13,386 nucleotides of DNA from an uncultured Chloroflexota bacterium (lineage in GTDB: Bacteria; Chloroflexota; Limnocylindria; Limnocylindrales; CSP1-4): the NCBI GenBank assembly GCA_903924005.1, contig CAIXZV010000324.1, positions 1 to 13,386 on the forward strand, given 5' to 3'. A model generated the notes under the pieces. It was given only the letters and a program-made list of their open reading frames with translations, did not search any database and was not told the DNA's origin. Both the position numbers and the translations under genes were made by a program. This document shows positions 12,862-13,386 of this stretch, piece after piece. Each line of letters starts with the position of its first letter. Within the stretch, counting starts at the first letter, position 1.

Positions 12862-13386
12862 ATGACCGACGAGATCTGGATCAGCGTGGACGTGGAGGCG
12901 TCCGGACCGTCGCCGTCGACGGGGAGCCTCCTCTCCATCGGCGCATGCCTTGTGGACAGCCCGGAGGAGGGGATTGAGGTCCGCATGCGTCCGGATCCGT
13001 CCATGCCGTGGGATGAGGGCGCCGAGGCCGTCCACCATCTCAGCCGCGATCTGCTGCAGAAGACGGGTCTGGAGCCGCGCGTGGCGCTGGAGCAGCTGGA
13101 CCGGTGGCTTGCGCGCGTCACGCCGCCGGGGGCGAGACCAGTGTTTGTGGCGCTCAACGCGCCGTTCGACTGGATGTGGGTGGCCGACGCATGCTGGAAG
13201 CACCTCGGGCGCAACCCGTTTGGCATCAGCGCGCTGGACATCAAGGCCCTGTATCTGGGACGACATCTGGGCGAGGTGCAGCGCTGGTCCGACACCGGGC
13301 GCCAGGCAATGCTGGAGCGCTATCCCACGGATCTGCCCCATACCCACGACGCGCTTGATGACGCGCGGGAGCAGGCGGCGATCGTC
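12862..13386 (+). CDS. DEDDh 3'-5' exonuclease (RNase T/DnaQ-like), 3' end outside window
   Basis: 175 residues are visible and the frame is still open at the window end. All three exonuclease motifs are present: ExoI with Asp10 and Glu12 in VDVEASGP; ExoII with Asp103 in NAPFDWMWV; ExoIII with His162 and Asp167 in HDALDDAREQA, the H-x4-D spacing of the DEDDh class. Such enzymes remove nucleotides from 3' ends of DNA or RNA with two metal ions. A single-domain protein of about 180-190 residues is usual, so only a few residues are probably missing. Which nucleic acid is trimmed cannot be told. The ATG at 12862 is preceded by GGGAGG at close spacing. It is divergent from the nucleotidyltransferase-like gene. 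Confidence 0.88.
   Translation, partial: MTDEIWISVDVEASGPSPSTGSLLSIGACLVDSPEEGIEVRMRPDPSMPWDEGAEAVHHLSRDLLQKTGLEPRVALEQLDRWLARVTPPGARPVFVALNAPFDWMWVADACWKHLGRNPFGISALDIKALYLGRHLGEVQRWSDTGRQAMLERYPTDLPHTHDALDDAREQAAIV

Noticed and set aside
12768..13295. N-terminal extension of the NTase-like protein to 13295
   Set aside because: It would run antisense through the exonuclease, whose three catalytic motifs are intact; a strong ribosome site marks ATG 12722.

Overview
The window is a 13.4 kb stretch of very GC-rich bacterial chromosome. It is gene-dense, with no insertion sequences, prophage genes or CRISPR arrays. The species cannot be fixed from the sequence. High GC, a tRNA with an encoded CCA, many starts without a clear Shine-Dalgarno, a secreted glycosidase-like protein with a TP-rich linker and a GxYTVKIGVF...WNN module, and a MoxR/DUF58/TgpA-type locus all fit Chloroflexota (Limnocylindria-like) or a high-GC actinobacterial relative. 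I hold that placement at low confidence. No gap between genes exceeds 200 bp, and most of the large open frames antisense to these genes are GC-rich shadows.

Layout, left to right. (1) 1-280, +: C-terminal end of a zinc/quinone-type medium-chain dehydrogenase. (2) 348-710, -: small ArsR-family regulator, framed by two arms of an imperfect 47-bp inverted repeat (327-373 and 770-816). (3) 858-1181, +: three-helix membrane protein, overlapping tail to tail with (4) 1146-1979, -: a two-domain sulfurtransferase of the SseA/MST type. (5) 2091-2166, +: tRNA-Asn(GTT), followed after 25 bp by (6) 2192-3565, +: argG of the long E. coli type. (7) 3738-5423, +: secreted glycoside-hydrolase-like protein. 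(8) 5423-5478: seven perfect copies of an 8-bp repeat wedged between two convergent stop codons. (9) 5480-9044, -: two-gene operon of a MoxR AAA+ ATPase and an 814-residue DUF58 protein fused to a TgpA-like membrane region and DUF4129 tail, with no transglutaminase domain. (10) 9229-11301, -: five-PAS protein without an output domain. (11) 11400-12722, -: protein of unrecognised family carrying a Pol-beta-type nucleotidyltransferase signature. (12) 12862 to the end, +: DEDDh exonuclease, cut by the window edge.

How the genes may work together. The moxR-DUF58 pair is a clear functional unit, with a MoxR chaperone-like ATPase acting on a DUF58 partner; here a third usual partner, TgpA, appears reduced and fused. 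tRNA-Asn and argG may share a transcript. The nucleotidyltransferase-like gene and the exonuclease are divergent over 139 bp and could share regulation, possibly in RNA end metabolism (inference only). The remaining genes look like independent housekeeping or accessory units. The items most worth follow-up are the transglutaminase-less DUF58-TgpA fusion, the cryptic nucleotidyltransferase, and the inverted repeat around arsR.
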